Shown piece after piece: positions 36,001 to 47,501 of a stretch of 64,000 bases of DNA. Under the pieces are notes generated by a model. It made no database searches. It had not been told where the DNA came from and saw only the letters and a list, made by a program, of their open reading frames with translations. Origin of the DNA: Brachionus manjavacas (taxonomy: Eukaryota; Rotifera; Eurotatoria; Ploima; Brachionidae); NCBI GenBank assembly GCA_019054805.1, contig JAHQIY010000011.1, positions 5,001 through 69,000 on the forward strand, written 5' to 3'. Position 1 is the first letter of the stretch. Every line of letters starts with the position of its first letter. Made by a program: the position numbers and the translations under genes.

Positions 36001-36608
36001 TAGATACACAACAATCATCTGTCAAAATGAGAGCTCAAGCAAACATATATACCAGTAATTCGGACGAATCTGACAATGATACAGAATCAAAAATTGGAAA
36101 TGATTCAATAATGTCAGATTATTATGAATCAGATGTAAATCCTGTTTGTGCTCCAAAGACCAGCAAGGTTTTAGCTTTTATTTTATTTTTAAATTTAATA
36201 AATTAGTTACTTTTAAGAAAAGAGTAGCGTTTGCTGACTCTATAATATATTCAAAGTTTTCAAAACGAAAACTTGAAAGTCTTACTTCAACCAGTGACTC
36301 GGAATCGGATGAAAAAAGTAAGAAGTCATCAAGAATTAAACAGGTTTGAAATTTATTTATTTTTATAATTTTTTGTAATCAAAATCTTTAAAAAGAATGT
36401 TTCAAATAATTCATTTAATGGTGATGGGCCACATGTTGGGCGATATAATATTCACGGTGCCCATTTTGGTCAAAAGGTCTTTGAAGGCCCTAGAAAAGGA
36501 CTATTCTACCGACATCCGAAATCGTTTAATAAAGTCTATGTGACTGATAGAGCCGATCACTGTGTTAAGTTCAAGAAATGGTTTTCTGAAAAATCGTTTA
36601 AAAATTAA
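33083..36608 (+). CDS. Multi-exon coiled-coil protein with MYT1-like zinc fingers
   Basis: ATG at 33083. At least 16 short exons fit GT-AG introns of about 45-85 nt in consistent phase (first ones 33083-33298, 33353-33445, 33531-33767, 33821-33933, 33981-34197, 34249-34439). Most of the protein is Glu/Lys-rich coiled coil. Two fingers of C-x4-C...H-x5-C-PL form stand at 34099-34190 and 35688-35819 (the second is split by an intron at 35750-35803). They match the MYT1/ST18 CCHHC pattern, but the first His is Asn in both. A Ser/Asp/Glu-rich part precedes a last exon (36396-36608) with GPRKGLFYRHP and a TAA at 36606. Breaks: TAA at 34602 and a one-base change in the A run near 35613. Function unknown; DNA binding for the adjacent transposase is conceivable. 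Confidence 0.6.
34608..35190 (+). repeat. 335-bp tandem duplication of exons
   Basis: ACTGACAAGTAAATTTTAAA through GGAAGCTACATTCAATCAAT occurs at 34608-34850 and again at 34943-35190. It duplicates a 105-nt exon (KNFELAIKNEEIFKLEE...) with both flanking introns and the start of the next exon. Only a few bases differ, so the duplication is recent. Confidence 0.85.
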
Positions 36609-38393
36609 TTTTTTCTATTCATTTCTTTAGTTTTGTTTTTATTTTTGGTGAGAAAACTTTAAATTAGTTCACCTTTGAATGAATTTGTTAAAAGAGATGA
36701 TTGATTTTTTTTTAAAAGCAACAAAATTCATGTTTTTGGTAATTCTAATGAAATGATTTTGATTCTTGGATCTGATTTCATTTCATTGAGTAGTGCGATG
36801 TAAATTTGTTATAAGGAATTATCAAATAATGATCTAAAAAACCTCAAAGGTTTCAAAAAAACTTTATGTTCAAAATTTAACAGCCGCACAAAATTTGAAA
36901 AGGATTCATTTTCAGGACATCAACGTCGTTTTCGTTCGAATTACTAAAATTTTGGATTTTGTAGCTTTTTATAGAATTATCAATCATTCTACCATACGAA
37001 TTCATTCACAGGTGAAAAAGTTCAAAGTTATTTCACTAACAATAAAAAGATACATTTATTGTAAATTTGTTTGAATTTTCACAAAAAAAAAATTTTTATA
37101 TTTATAAATAAATATTTTTTTATTAATTTTTTTTAAAATTCATTTAATTAACTTTTAAGGAAAAATTAAATTTATTGATGGTGATATGTGCCTTGAAGGC
37201 GCGTCTTCCGGATTGTTGGTGGTTGGCCACGCACATAGGCGACCGCGAACCTGACTTCCTTATTCCTGGGGAATTTCTTAAATTTGAGTCTGTCCATACT
37301 AAGGAACAGATTCATATGCCACCAATATTCTCAGGTAAGCATGGTCATTTTTAGGAAAAGGTTCACTATTGGAGTGACTTTCCCCGCGAACCCCATGTAA
37401 TAATTTAAGTACCCCCGTACTCTCATGTTGGCCATACCCTAAGGATCTGAACTCTTTCATAAGGTATCATAAGTCGGATTTAATTTCAATATCAAATTGA
37501 TAATTGAAAGTCAATTTGTGAATTAATTTATTGATTAAAAACGCGCGTTTTTTAACTATTATTTGGAGTAATTTTATTAAAAAATTTCATTTACGTGAAT
37601 AGCTTCTTCAATATTTTAGTTGCTTAAAAATTGAAGCTTATTAAATTCTTTTTCAAATTTTGACGTGAAATTGTAAAAATGTTATATCTTGTTGACATTT
37701 GCGTTGCTCAGTCTTTAGATAATTTAAAATCATCAATAAGAATCAAAATGATTATTTAAAAGTTGCATATGGACTCAAAAGAAAACTTGAATTTCTTCGT
37801 ACATACATGACTTTCCTGTTTTAAGTGATGCATTCAAATAAATACTCAATTGTTTAATTTTTATTTTAATATTCAAATTATGCATATATTGAATTTGAAT
37901 ATCGAAAAAGTTAAATTTACTAATTGATATTAAGATTAGTGAAATTGAAATTTCAATATTACTGATATTCAGGTTTATAAGTCTCCTTTATTCTTTTACA
38001 AATCGAACCAGAAAAGCTGAAAAAAATAATCTAAGACAATTAAATATATGTTCTGTTTATTATTCTTTAATAAAAAACTATCAATAGTCTCTTTAAATTT
38101 ATTTTGGTAGTCAAGTTAATGCTAGTTTATATTAATCTGCAATAAAATAATAAAATATTTTTTTTTTATAGCAATTATAACTAAACATTAACTTAACTTC
38201 CAAAATAATATCAATTTTATCAAAAATCAAATCAATAATCAACTTCAATATTTAAAATTTTGAAGAATGATGAAACAAATAATGTTTCACCAGATTAAAT
38301 TTGTATTTTTCAAAAAAAACAAAAATTCACTCATTAGCTTGATATTTTATTTTTGTATTGGAATTTTTGAAAGAAAATTCACAATGCCTTGTT
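36609..38393. other. Intergenic stretch with a GC-richer island
   Basis: Mostly featureless AT-rich DNA. The segment 37176-37470 is clearly richer in G and C than its surroundings. A 58-aa frame at 37178-37354 (plus strand) and short minus-strand frames such as RGYLNYYMGFAGKV are possible pieces of a dead retroelement or exon, but I cannot assign them. Nothing recognisable was seen from 37480 to 38340. Confidence 0.5.
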
Positions 38394-39201
38394 TGGCCTG
38401 GGTTCGGTTCCATAGCAGCGAGCCGTCACTGACATCCTCATATTGACAAGTTGAATTTTCAAAATTGCAATCAGCACACACTTTTTCGTCCAGTCCATCC
38501 GCACAATCATTTATAAAATCACACTTTTTTTCCACTGGTATAAAAGTGCCATCGCCGCATCCAAATTGAGTGCCGGGCTCGGGTGGCAAAGTCTCCTCTG
38601 AACAGTTCACATTGTACAAATAGAGATCGTCTATAGATAAGTCTAGGTTTTGATCCTTGAATTCGGCCTCTAGGTAAATTTCATAGTTTGTGCCTGTTTC
38701 GCCAAAAGAAATGACTGCTTGCTTCCATTTGGCATCTGAGTCTGGTTTTAGGGAGGACTCGAGCGACAGTGAAGAGTTGGGATACATTTTGCGGTAGATG
38801 TTTAAGCTGCCAGTGTTAGCTTGACCATTCAGGGTGTAAAAAAGCTCAGACAAGAACCGTTCAGGTAATTTTGAGCAATTATTGTTTGGGAAAAAATGCG
38901 CGAGGATTTGTTTGCTACTTTCATGTCATAGCCTGGATTCATCCATAGGAAATGTCCATATTTGTTGTTTAAAGTAGTGTCTGCTTGAACACTTGTTTGA
39001 GGATATATCTGGGCTAACTGCTGGCCAGTTATTCGCAATAGATTGAATTTGTTTGATGGTTCTTCTTGCCAATTACACAGCGAATCTTCAAAAGAACATT
39101 GAGCTGGTTTGCTACATGGTCCGCGCGTGTCTATGAATATGTCATCTATGGCTATGTCGCCAGTAAATGAAGAACCCACTATGCCTTCAAAAACAACCTT
39201 A
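38347..39201 (-). pseudogene. MAM/LDLa gene 5' block, third copy
   Basis: Same block as 17341-18145 (exon start after the acceptor at 39202-39203) with the LDLa module FINDCADGLDEKVC. The frame breaks at 38843, where one A of a run is lost (YTLNGQ block against FFTP). The copy ends with TQAKQ and then runs into unrelated sequence (GIVNFLSKIPIQK), so the homology stops exactly where the inverted-repeat arms begin. One site reads GCGDG, with the Cys expected of LDLa, where the central spacer copy reads GYGDG; this copy keeps the ancestral state. Confidence 0.75.
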
Positions 39202-40175
39202 AAAAAAAACATTATTAAGAAATTATTTACTTAAAGCAAATGTTTTTATTGTAAAAAAAAGTTGATATATAGTGTTTTTTTAGGATTTAAGTTCATCTAG
39301 TATCTTAACTAGTTTTTTTAACACATCAAATTGTTGTGTTGTGCTGAACGTTGGGCAAGCTTGTTCAGGTCAGCGAAGGACTTTTTTTCGAATTGTTCCA
39401 AGGCGGGCATGTCAGAGGACTTGAGGATTTTGGTGAGGTCGCGACACCACATTGTCTGAGATACGGTCAATAATATTTGAGATGGCCATCGGCTCAGCCA
39501 TTCTTAGCGCACTGAACTCTCAAAATACCAAGCCATTGCTTCATTATGCGCTTTAGATTGGAGAACATTGCTTCGTCCACTTTGCCCAGCCATTCTTCCA
39601 CGTTTCCTTTTTAAAATTTTTTTTAATTTTATTTTACTTTGTTTTGAATCGCCATCACCGCCAGAGCTTAGCTTTGAGTCAGCTGCCGGATTGGAGTCCA
39701 TGTGACCTCGCTTGATCTAGCTCTTAAAATAGGGTGCCAATGTGTTGCTGGCGTAGGAATCAAAGGTGTCGTATGGTGACGAATTCAAAAAAGAAATGAC
39801 TCTGACATGGTTATGAAATTTTTTCGCATTCAACAACTGCGCCCCGCTTTCTTTTTAAAAATTAAAAAAAGAATATTCTAAATGCATGCAACTTTTGATA
39901 AAATAGAAATTTGAAAAATTGCATAAATAATTTCCAATTAAATTAGATTTTTGAGTCAAAAAATATTGCAACTCATAATATTGATTTTTGATTTGATCCT
40001 AAATATTAGTTGCAAACTTTTATAAAAAATTTTTTTATTGCGTTTTGTGAAACATTTTTTGTTTCACGTTGTTTCACTTTCAAATTTTATTTAGCTTAAT
40101 TATATCAAATTTTAAAAGTGAAAAAGAGTTTTATTTTTGGAAATTTTGGAAGGTTTGTATGAAATTTCACATTGC
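38394..40175. repeat. Second copy of the palindrome spacer
   Basis: About 1.78 kb matching 17341-19117 in the same orientation. The right edge is at ATTTCACATTGCCG, where a truncated nuclear-receptor exon starts. At 19118 the same edge joins the MAM arm. Confidence 0.9.
39282..39850 (-). pseudogene. Dynein heavy-chain relic, copy 2
   Basis: Copy of 18225-18796 with the same TAG in the tail part and the same 31-nt gap between the tail-like and linker-like segments. It has one A fewer near 39525, which shifts the frame after WLGI, so the block EWLSRWPSQ is out of phase. Confidence 0.6.
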
Positions 40176-40810
40176 CGAACGGTCGCCACAAACAAAGCAA
40201 GAAACCACTTGAGCAGATTTTGGAACTGGGCTCTGAGTTTCTTGCTGCTGGACCGATAATAGATCAACAAATGATAAATCTTCCTGGAGAAGCTGGAAGA
40301 TCTCCCTGGATGGAGGATCTTCCTCTTCCTTCCTCTTTCTTCCTCTTTCAACTTCCTCTACTATCATGCAATCCATGTCACAGTGCATCGACTCGTCCTC
40401 ATTTTTGGTCGATTCGTCGACCAGTCTGAGCTCAAATTCCCCGTGAGCCATTGTTGACTTTTCTGAGTCGCTGTCGAATTCAACGTTCTCCATATTTTCT
40501 TGGTCGTCGCGCTTCTCTTCTTCCTCCGGGTCAAACACTTTGTCGCTGTTGAGTTCTCGAGTGATCCGCGTCGATTTAAATTTGACCGATTTCGAACACG
40601 CTCGGACGGATGCGCTTGATGTGATTGGGGAGAGGCGTGAAGGCCTTTCGCTTTTTAAAGTTAAATTCAATGAACCCGTGACTGGGCGCTTCAGACGACA
40701 CAATGTTTGCCAATCTAGATGCACTGTGTGTGTGTAGACTAGAAATCGCTGAAGATTCATCAGACTTTAACAATTGGATATCTTTTTCCAATGTTTCGAT
40801 TTGGCGCTCT
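40176..40810 (-). pseudogene. Nuclear-receptor gene fragment, copy A
   Basis: The minus strand encodes the N-terminal half of the receptor described at 53102-53959 ([14 protein letters not shown]..., [10 protein letters not shown], acidic [20 protein letters not shown]). An extra G after SVF shifts the frame. The exon is cut after SCFVCGDRS, inside the first zinc finger, where it joins the palindrome-spacer copy at 40176. It therefore cannot encode a DNA-binding domain. The Helentron 3' end lies 5' of it, as in the other two copies. Confidence 0.75.
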
Positions 40811-40878
40811 TTCTCATCTTACTTAAAATTGAATTATTTAATAAAACTTTTGTATAAAATAAAAAAAAATTTGGGTTA

Positions 40879-41496
40879 GGGTTGCCTAGATTTTCGTAGA
40901 TTTATCTAACAAAATCTAGGTATTACGATGGTCGTGTCTGTCTGTCTGTCTGTCGTCTGTCTGTCTGTCCAGATTTTTCAAAGTCCGTCTATTCGTCTGA
41001 AACTTTGTAGACTAACTAATTAGACCCTGTAGAGTTCAAAAAGCCGTTAGAAGTTTGTAGGTCGACATTTCCAAATAACCCTAGCTGCTAACCCTAGTTA
41101 GAAATTTTTTTTTTTAAACAAAAATAACCTATTTTACCGATTAATTAGACCATGACGAGTTCGAAAAAAGTGTTAAAAATTCAGTTGATCGACTTTTTTC
41201 AATTGATCTAGAGGCTAGCCCTTGTTCGTAAAATTTTTCATGGTCCAATGAAACTCTTAGAACTAACTAATTTGACACTGGAGATTTCAAAAAAATTTGT
41301 TAAAAGTCTGCTTATCGAATTTTTAAAAGCACCCAATATTACCCAAAAAAAACATTTCAAAAATGTCCCTCTTTTTTAATAACTAGAAAATCTAGGCCCT
41401 AATTTCGAAAGAAATTTTTAATGAAAAAACATTTATTTTTGTTAAAACTTTATTGAAAATTAAAAAAATAATAAAAATAGTAAGATTCAATTAAAA
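40879..41496 (-). mobile_element. Helentron 3' UTR and terminus, copy A
   Basis: Reading the minus strand, GGGCCTAGATTTTCTAG (near 41395) is the subterminal inverted motif. A GACA-type microsatellite lies at 40935-40970, and the end is a hairpin, CCTAGATTTTG...CGAAAATCTAGG, then CAACC followed by CTAACCC. The layout is the same as in the array units, but the sequence family is different. Confidence 0.75.
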
Positions 41497-44190
41497 TTAA
41501 AAGCTAATTGTAGAAACAATAGCTGAATGATCGCTGAACCATGTAACCAGAACCTTTGCTTTTAGTTGAACTTGTTGATAATCACTATTAATGGGCGAAA
41601 GTCTCACAAAAGTCCAGTCCAATTGTGAACCCTTTTCAAAAGTAGCTCTATTCTTGAACAATGGTTGCAAATCCATATGAATCAATTTATCCAATTTTGA
41701 CTTTTCTTTTTCTCTGTTAAAGTCGACATTAAAATCTCCCATTATCAAAAGAGTACTTGTCGACAGAACATTTGCATACATATTCAAAAAATCTTTGAGT
41801 CTTTTCAAAAAGTCACCAAAAGCCAAACTAGGATGCTTGTACAACGATAGAATGTAAATTGATTTTCTACTATTAGGAATACTACTTTTCAAGTGAAATA
41901 GTGACAACTCAACCAAGTCTTTGTCATCTAAATATGTGTGATTTGCTTGCATGTCACAATTATCTGCTACAAATTTGAAATTGTCTCTCAATCGTTTGTT
42001 AACAAAACAAAGCTGACCAGTCGATGTCTGACGCGAAATTGGCGCCGAAAAATGAACCAGTTCAAATTGATCAAACAAGTGTTCCGCTTGATACTTGTAT
42101 TGTATCATATTGTGTCCTTCTACCAAAAAAATCACATCCATTGACAAGTATGAGAAATCTTTTCTCAAAATATCTCTCTTGGGATTGAAATGTTGTATAT
42201 TTTGAAACAAACAAAAGAACTTGTCCTCACTTTGACGACTTGGCTTATGAACTCTATTTGTCTCAATCAAATCCAAAGACTCATAAGAATTTTTAAGCAA
42301 CGACTCTTCTCTCAAACGTTTCATTTCTTTTCTCACATCATCAGTTCTCTCGCGCTTTTCTATTTCATCTTGTTTTTGTTTTTGAGTCATTTTTCTTATG
42401 TTATCAGAAACAATTGACTTGGAACCAAACAAATACAAACCATTTAAATTTGTTGCTCTACTCAAAGCAACATAGAGCAATGATCTTTTCAAAGATCCAC
42501 CAATATTGACACATACACACAAGTAAGTTTGTCCTTGTGACTTGTGTATTGTCATCGATTCACATTCAACCATTGGAAATTGAAGTCGATCAATGTGATA
42601 CTGCTTACCCTTGGCATGTTCAATTGTTTGTTGTTCCCATTTGAACATTGTCCAATGTTGATTGTCCTTATCAATCTGATCCCTTCGCCTGTACTTGACA
42701 CTTGAATCTTCTTCACGAGTCAACCTACCAATGCTTCCTTCGATGTCATTGACTTTTTCATCAAATTCCAAATAGACTCGTTTTACTTTTGGCCTTTCTC
42801 TTAGTCTATCATCCGATTCAAGTATTATTTTCTTCAAAAATCCCACAGCACCATTAACAAGACCGTCTTCTGTACGTAAATTGTTTGTAATCATGTACTT
42901 GCATCCAAGTTTAAATTGAATTGTAAGTGGCAGTCCCATTGTTTTGTTGACATCCGACCGTTTGGAACAATTGGCAGCCAAATTAATTGCAGCATTTGAA
43001 TCTTTTGCCGATCCAACAGCTACATTTATTGACTTGCACTCACATACTTCACCTGGCATTTCCAATATCTTTTGCTTATTGAACTTTTCAACATCCGAAT
43101 TTGTATGATTTAAAATGGTTGCATCGGCCGGAAACTTTGACGTATCATTTTCTATTATTCTTGAATCGAACATTTTAATTTGCTCATCACTCAGTCCCAA
43201 TGTTCCATAGTTACCAAGAGAGTTAAGTGCTTGTGCAAAAAGCATCATCCTTTTGTCGCATTATTTCTGTCAATTCAAATAGTTTAAAATTGTTCCACAA
43301 AAAATTGGTACACAAAAGAGAATAATTTGGACCCATTGCTTTTGTTGTTCTCGGAACTTGAAACACCCACGTATCCATTACAGGACTCAATTGATTCATG
43401 TCACCCACAACAATCACATTCAATCCACCAAATGGCTCTGTTGAAGCTGTTATTTGAACTAGTCTTTCATTTAACTTTCTAAACAATTCAGCTCCTACCA
43501 TTGATATTTCATCGATGATCAACAATTTAACATGTTTAAATTTCTTACGACATTTGTTCAACATTTCGGAACCCAATGGAGCCATTTTATTTGAATGAAC
43601 AGGCAAATGAAGCAAAGAATGTATTGTCGACCCTTTGATGTTAAAGGCAGCTTTGCCAGTAAATGCAGACAATATAGCACATGGACCCTTGTCTGTTTCA
43701 GAATCATTTAACAAACGAATTAATGTTTGATAAATTGCTTTTATCAGATGGGATTTACCAGTTCCAGCTCCCCCACTAATAAAATGATAAAATTTTTTAC
43801 CTTGTTTTATCAGTCGCGTGAAATTAGCAATATATATGTGCTGTGCCAAATTCAACGATATCATTGTTCCAGCATATTTTTCTTTTGACAATTCTTTCGG
43901 TAAATTTAAACAATCAAACTTGTCCGATTGATCATTTGCTGCTCTTTGAAGAACATTTACTTCGTCGAACAATGCTGCTTGATAACCAAAGTTTTCCTCA
44001 GATTCTTCATCATTCATATCTCTTATGCTGCCATCATGTATAAAATTTCTAGCTAAATTGTCACTTGCATCGTCCAATTGTTGAACTTCATTTTCCATTA
44101 ATTGTTCATAAAATTCATTTATTTCTTTTTCAATTTCTTCTTGTGCTTTGTCAAAATTCTCACTTACAATCGACTCAAACTTGGCTCTAT
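41497..44190 (-). pseudogene. Helentron Rep/helicase/EEP gene, truncated copy A
   Basis: Two frames (43223-44098 and 41497-43248) correspond to the second half of the protein at 48160-52410, from MENEVQQLDDASD to the C-terminus ITISF-type end. They contain Walker A (GGAGTGKSH), Walker B (LLIIDEISMVG), VVGDMNQLSP, IHKSQGQT and LSRATNLNG of Pif1-like helicases, then the EEP domain (MGDFNVDF, WFSDHSAI). A two-base loss in the T run near 43235 (5 against 7) breaks the frame after MRQKDDAF. The 5' end is lost at 44190, where it abuts a Ty3/gypsy fragment. Confidence 0.85.
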
Positions 44191-44204
44191 TAACAAATAT
44201 TCGA

Positions 44205-45672
44205 TGATTCCTTCATCATCTTCACCTGGCTTTAGTAACCATCGAGAGAGTGCATCCGCATTACCATTTCTAGGACCTTCGCGATATTCGAGATCAAAAT
44301 CATACTCTCTTAAAATACATTACCATCTAGCTAGCCTCGGGGAAGGATCAGGATGTTTTTTCAGCCAAATAAGTGGCTTGTGATCAGTCACTGCTACAAA
44401 TTTTTTCGCAATCAGAAAACGTTTCAGGTTAAGTACAGCCAAAACAAACGCTAGCAGTTCTCTTTCAGCGGTTGAGTATCCTCTTTGGGCCTTCGTAAAA
44501 CGTTTACTAAAATACAGAACTGGTCGGTATTCTCCTCTATATTTTTGGATCAAAACTGCCCCGGCGCTGTGATCACTGGCATCGACTTCCAATCTGAATG
44601 ATTGACTAAAATCAGGCAAGATCAGTACCTCCGTTTTTCCATTTGTTGTTGTTGTTAGATAAGTTCTTAACTCTTCAAAACTAGATTGGCATTCCTCGTT
44701 CCACTCAAACTTCTTACCTTTTTCTGTGGCTTTGTGTAGTGGACCCGCAATTTGCGCGAACGCTTTGATGAACTTTCTATAATAGTTTGCTAGTCCTAAA
44801 AAGCTTTGGAGCTGACGTATTGTTCGCGGTCGCGTATAGCGGAAAACCACTTCAACTTTACTATGGACCGGTCGGACTTCACCGTTACAGACCATGTGAC
44901 CAAGATATTCGATTGACAACTGAAACCACTTACATTTTCTCCATTCAATCTTAAGGAGCGCCATTTTAATTCGATCTAAGACGGTTCTAACATTTACGTA
45001 ATTTTCTTGAATTGTTGTAGAGAAAATGATTGTATCGTCTAGGTACACGAAACAGATCTCGCCAATAAGGCCTTTCAAAACTTGCTCCATCATACGCTGG
45101 AACGTGGCTGGGGCGTTTGTCAAACCAAACGGCATCACATTATATTCGAAAAGACCGAATTCAGTTACAAATGCGGTTTTTTCTTTATCTCTTTCTTGAA
45201 TTCGGATTTGATGATAACCCGATGCCAGATCCAGTGTCGTAAAATATTTAGCTTTTCCTAACATGACCAAAATATCTTCGATTTTTGGTAAAGGATAGCA
45301 ATCCTTTTTAGTCACTTCATTTAGACGCCGATAATCGACACAGATTCGCAACGCTCCGTTTGACTTTCTCACCAACACGATAGGCGATGCCCAAGGTGAA
45401 TCACTGTCTCCGATTAGTTCAGCCTTAAGCATCTCGTCAATTTGCTTCTTGGCTTCTTCATGCATTGTATAAGGTATTCTCCTCACCGGCTGCTTAATTG
45501 GCGTTTCGCTCAATGTGTTTACGACATGTTCACAAACATTTGTTTGAGTCAAACTTTGCAACCCTTGTGCGACTATCTCTTCAAATTCCTCATGTAAAAT
45601 CATGGAGTAGGCTTCGACTTTCTTCTTTTCAACTTCATCTTGGGCTGGCTCTTCAGGATCCCCGTTCGCCAA
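44205..45672 (-). pseudogene. Ty3/gypsy pol fragment: reverse transcriptase and RNase H
   Basis: The minus strand is open for 450 aa. Reverse transcriptase motifs appear in order: LVRKSNGALRICVDYRRLN, LASGYHQI, MPFGLTNAPATFQ and the catalytic YLDD, followed by FLGLANYYRKFI. RNase H follows, with VDASDHSAGAVL and a TDHKPL segment. A TAA at 44318-44320 stops the frame where the plus-strand copy at 54361 has TAT. Coding similarity continues to about 44205 and ends at AATCATCGA, where Helentron sequence begins. Protease and gag are not present. Confidence 0.85.
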
Positions 45673-45879
45673 AGGTAACTCATTGAAATTTGATGCGTTA
45701 AATCAAAATACAACATTTGATACTTAGCGGCATTTTGAAGTTTAATATCAATTTTTGATGCTCAAAATGATCAAGCCAAGTTTTAATTATTAAAAAAGGT
45801 TTTTTTTTCTTAATAGAATTATGCAGAGGTACATTTTTGGATTTAACATAATTTGTTAAATCTAAAGGTAAACTCACAA

Positions 45880-45907
45880 CAACACTAACATTTAAATGTT
45901 AGTGTTG
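45880..45907. repeat. 28-bp perfect palindrome
   Basis: CAACACTAACATTT followed by its exact reverse complement. It lies between the nuclear-receptor copy C and the Ty3/gypsy fragment. The equivalent place in copy B (54340-54366) has one arm changed to TTAATGT, just where the RNase H sequence starts. Confidence 0.8.
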
Positions 45908-46240
45908 AATTAAAAACAATTCTAAATTTTACAAAAATTAACATAAACATTAGTTCGATTTCAAATTTTTTATTTCAAAATTTTGTACAAGAAATTCAAA
46001 ATTAAATAAAAATTAAATTTTAAATCTAGATAAATGACTTGAATGCAGAAGTAAAATCGCTAAACAAGCAGCTTGACAGGCAGCATGTACACCTGCTCAA
46101 CTAAACATTCTTTAAATTTTGCTCAAGTTTTGTCGATCTTTTTTGTTAGTTTGAAGCAAGATAGAATGCAAATAAACAAAAAGCTGTTAAATAGTTTGTA
46201 AGATTTATTTAGTGGTTAAGTGGTTAAATAAAAATAAAAA

Positions 46241-47178
46241 TTAGTTTAAAAAGAATTTACAATTAATATTTTTTTGCTGCTTAGAAATTAATGATGTGGA
46301 ATCGGCTGAGGGAGGTCCCTGGGTAGCTGGGACAAGGATCCCATTTGGACAATAGGCATGATCATGCCAACATCGACACACTTCTTCAGTTGGCAATGTC
46401 GGCAATTTTTGCGCGTGTCGCGGTTTATTATGCAATTTTTGTCTTTCTTGCATGAGAAGGACTTAAAAGCACTTCGCTTAAAAAAGCATTTTCATCCTTC
46501 GCATGTAGAAACGCCATTGTGATAGCCTCTTGAACGGTCGCCACAAACAAAGCAAGAATTTGCTTGAACAGATTGGGGTTCTGGGCTTTGGATTTCTTGC
46601 TGCTGGATTGATGATAGATCAATAAATGATAAATCATTTATTTCTTCTTCCTTGAGAAAATGGAAGATCTCCCTGGATGGAGGATCTTCCATCCTCTCTC
46701 TTTCTCTTTCTACTTCCTCTACTGTCGACATCATGCAATCCATGTCACAGTGCATCGACTCGTCCTCATTTTTGGTCGATTCGTCGACCAGTCTGAGCTC
46801 AAATTCCCCGTGAGCCATTGTTGACTTTTCTGAGTCGCTGTCGAATTCAACGTTCTCCATATTTTCTTGGTCGTCGCGCTTCTCTTCTTCCTCGGGGTCA
46901 AACACTTTGTCGCTGTTGAGTTCTCGAGTGATCCGCGTCGATTTAAATTCGACCGATTTCGAACACGCTCGGACGGATGCGCTTGATGTGATTGGGGAGA
47001 GGCGTGAAGGCCTTTCGCTTTTTAAAGTTAAATTCAATGAACTCGTGACTGGGCGCTTCAGACGACACAATGTTTGCCAATCTAGATGCACTGTGTGTGT
47101 GTAGACTAGAAATCGCTGAAGATTCATCAGACTTTAACAATTGGATATCTTTTTCCAATGTTTCGATTTGGCGCTCTT
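46241..47178 (-). pseudogene. Nuclear-receptor gene, copy C
   Basis: Near-complete copy of the gene at 53102-53959 on the minus strand, including the DNA-binding-domain region. It has the same extra G after SVF as copy A. A further frame break after the first finger (GDRSRGYHNGVSTCEG then stop at 46492) separates the second finger, which is in the frames at 46241-46637. It differs from copy B by several replacements and an insert (MMST near 46730). Confidence 0.75.
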
Positions 47179-47245
47179 TCTCATCTTACTTAAAATTGAA
47201 TTATTTAATAAAACTTTTGTATAAAATAAAAAAAAATTTGGGTTA

Positions 47246-47480
47246 GGGTTGCCTAGATTTTCGTAGATTTATCTAACAAAATCTAGGTATTACGATGGTC
47301 GTGTCTGTCTGTCTGTCTGTCGTCTGTCTGTCTGTCCAGATTTTTCAAAGTCCGTCTATTCGTCTGAAACTTTGTAGACTAACTAATTAGACCCTGTAGA
47401 GTTCAAAAAAAGCCGTTAGAAGTTTGTAGGTCGACATTTCCAAATAACCCTAGCTGCTAACCCTAGTTAGAAATTTTTTT
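47246..47480 (-). mobile_element. Helentron 3' terminus, copy C
   Basis: Same terminal structure as at 40879: hairpin CCTAGATTTTG...CGAAAATCTAGG, GACA microsatellite and flanking CTAACCC. It is cut at about 47485, where the plus-strand Helentron coding region starts. Confidence 0.75.
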
Positions 47481-47501
47481 TTTAAGCAAAATGAAAATGC
47501 T

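Larger units (their letters stand above)
45890..47484. repeat. Inverted repeat left of Helentron B
   Basis: Reverse complement of about 52785-54355: nuclear-receptor gene, its 3' flank and a Helentron 3' end. The Helentron coding region 47502-52410 lies between the two copies. The segment 45908-46240 is non-coding flank shared by both. Confidence 0.85.

Noticed and set aside
28191..36608. Polinton/Maverick or other virus-like element
   Set aside because: Ulp1-like proteases occur in Polintons, but no protein-primed polymerase, retroviral-type integrase, ATPase or capsid gene was seen here.
38000..38340. Terminal inverted repeats for the transposon-like locus
   Set aside because: I compared the stretch before 25973 and the stretch after 36608 by eye and found no convincing pair; AT-rich matches are too short.
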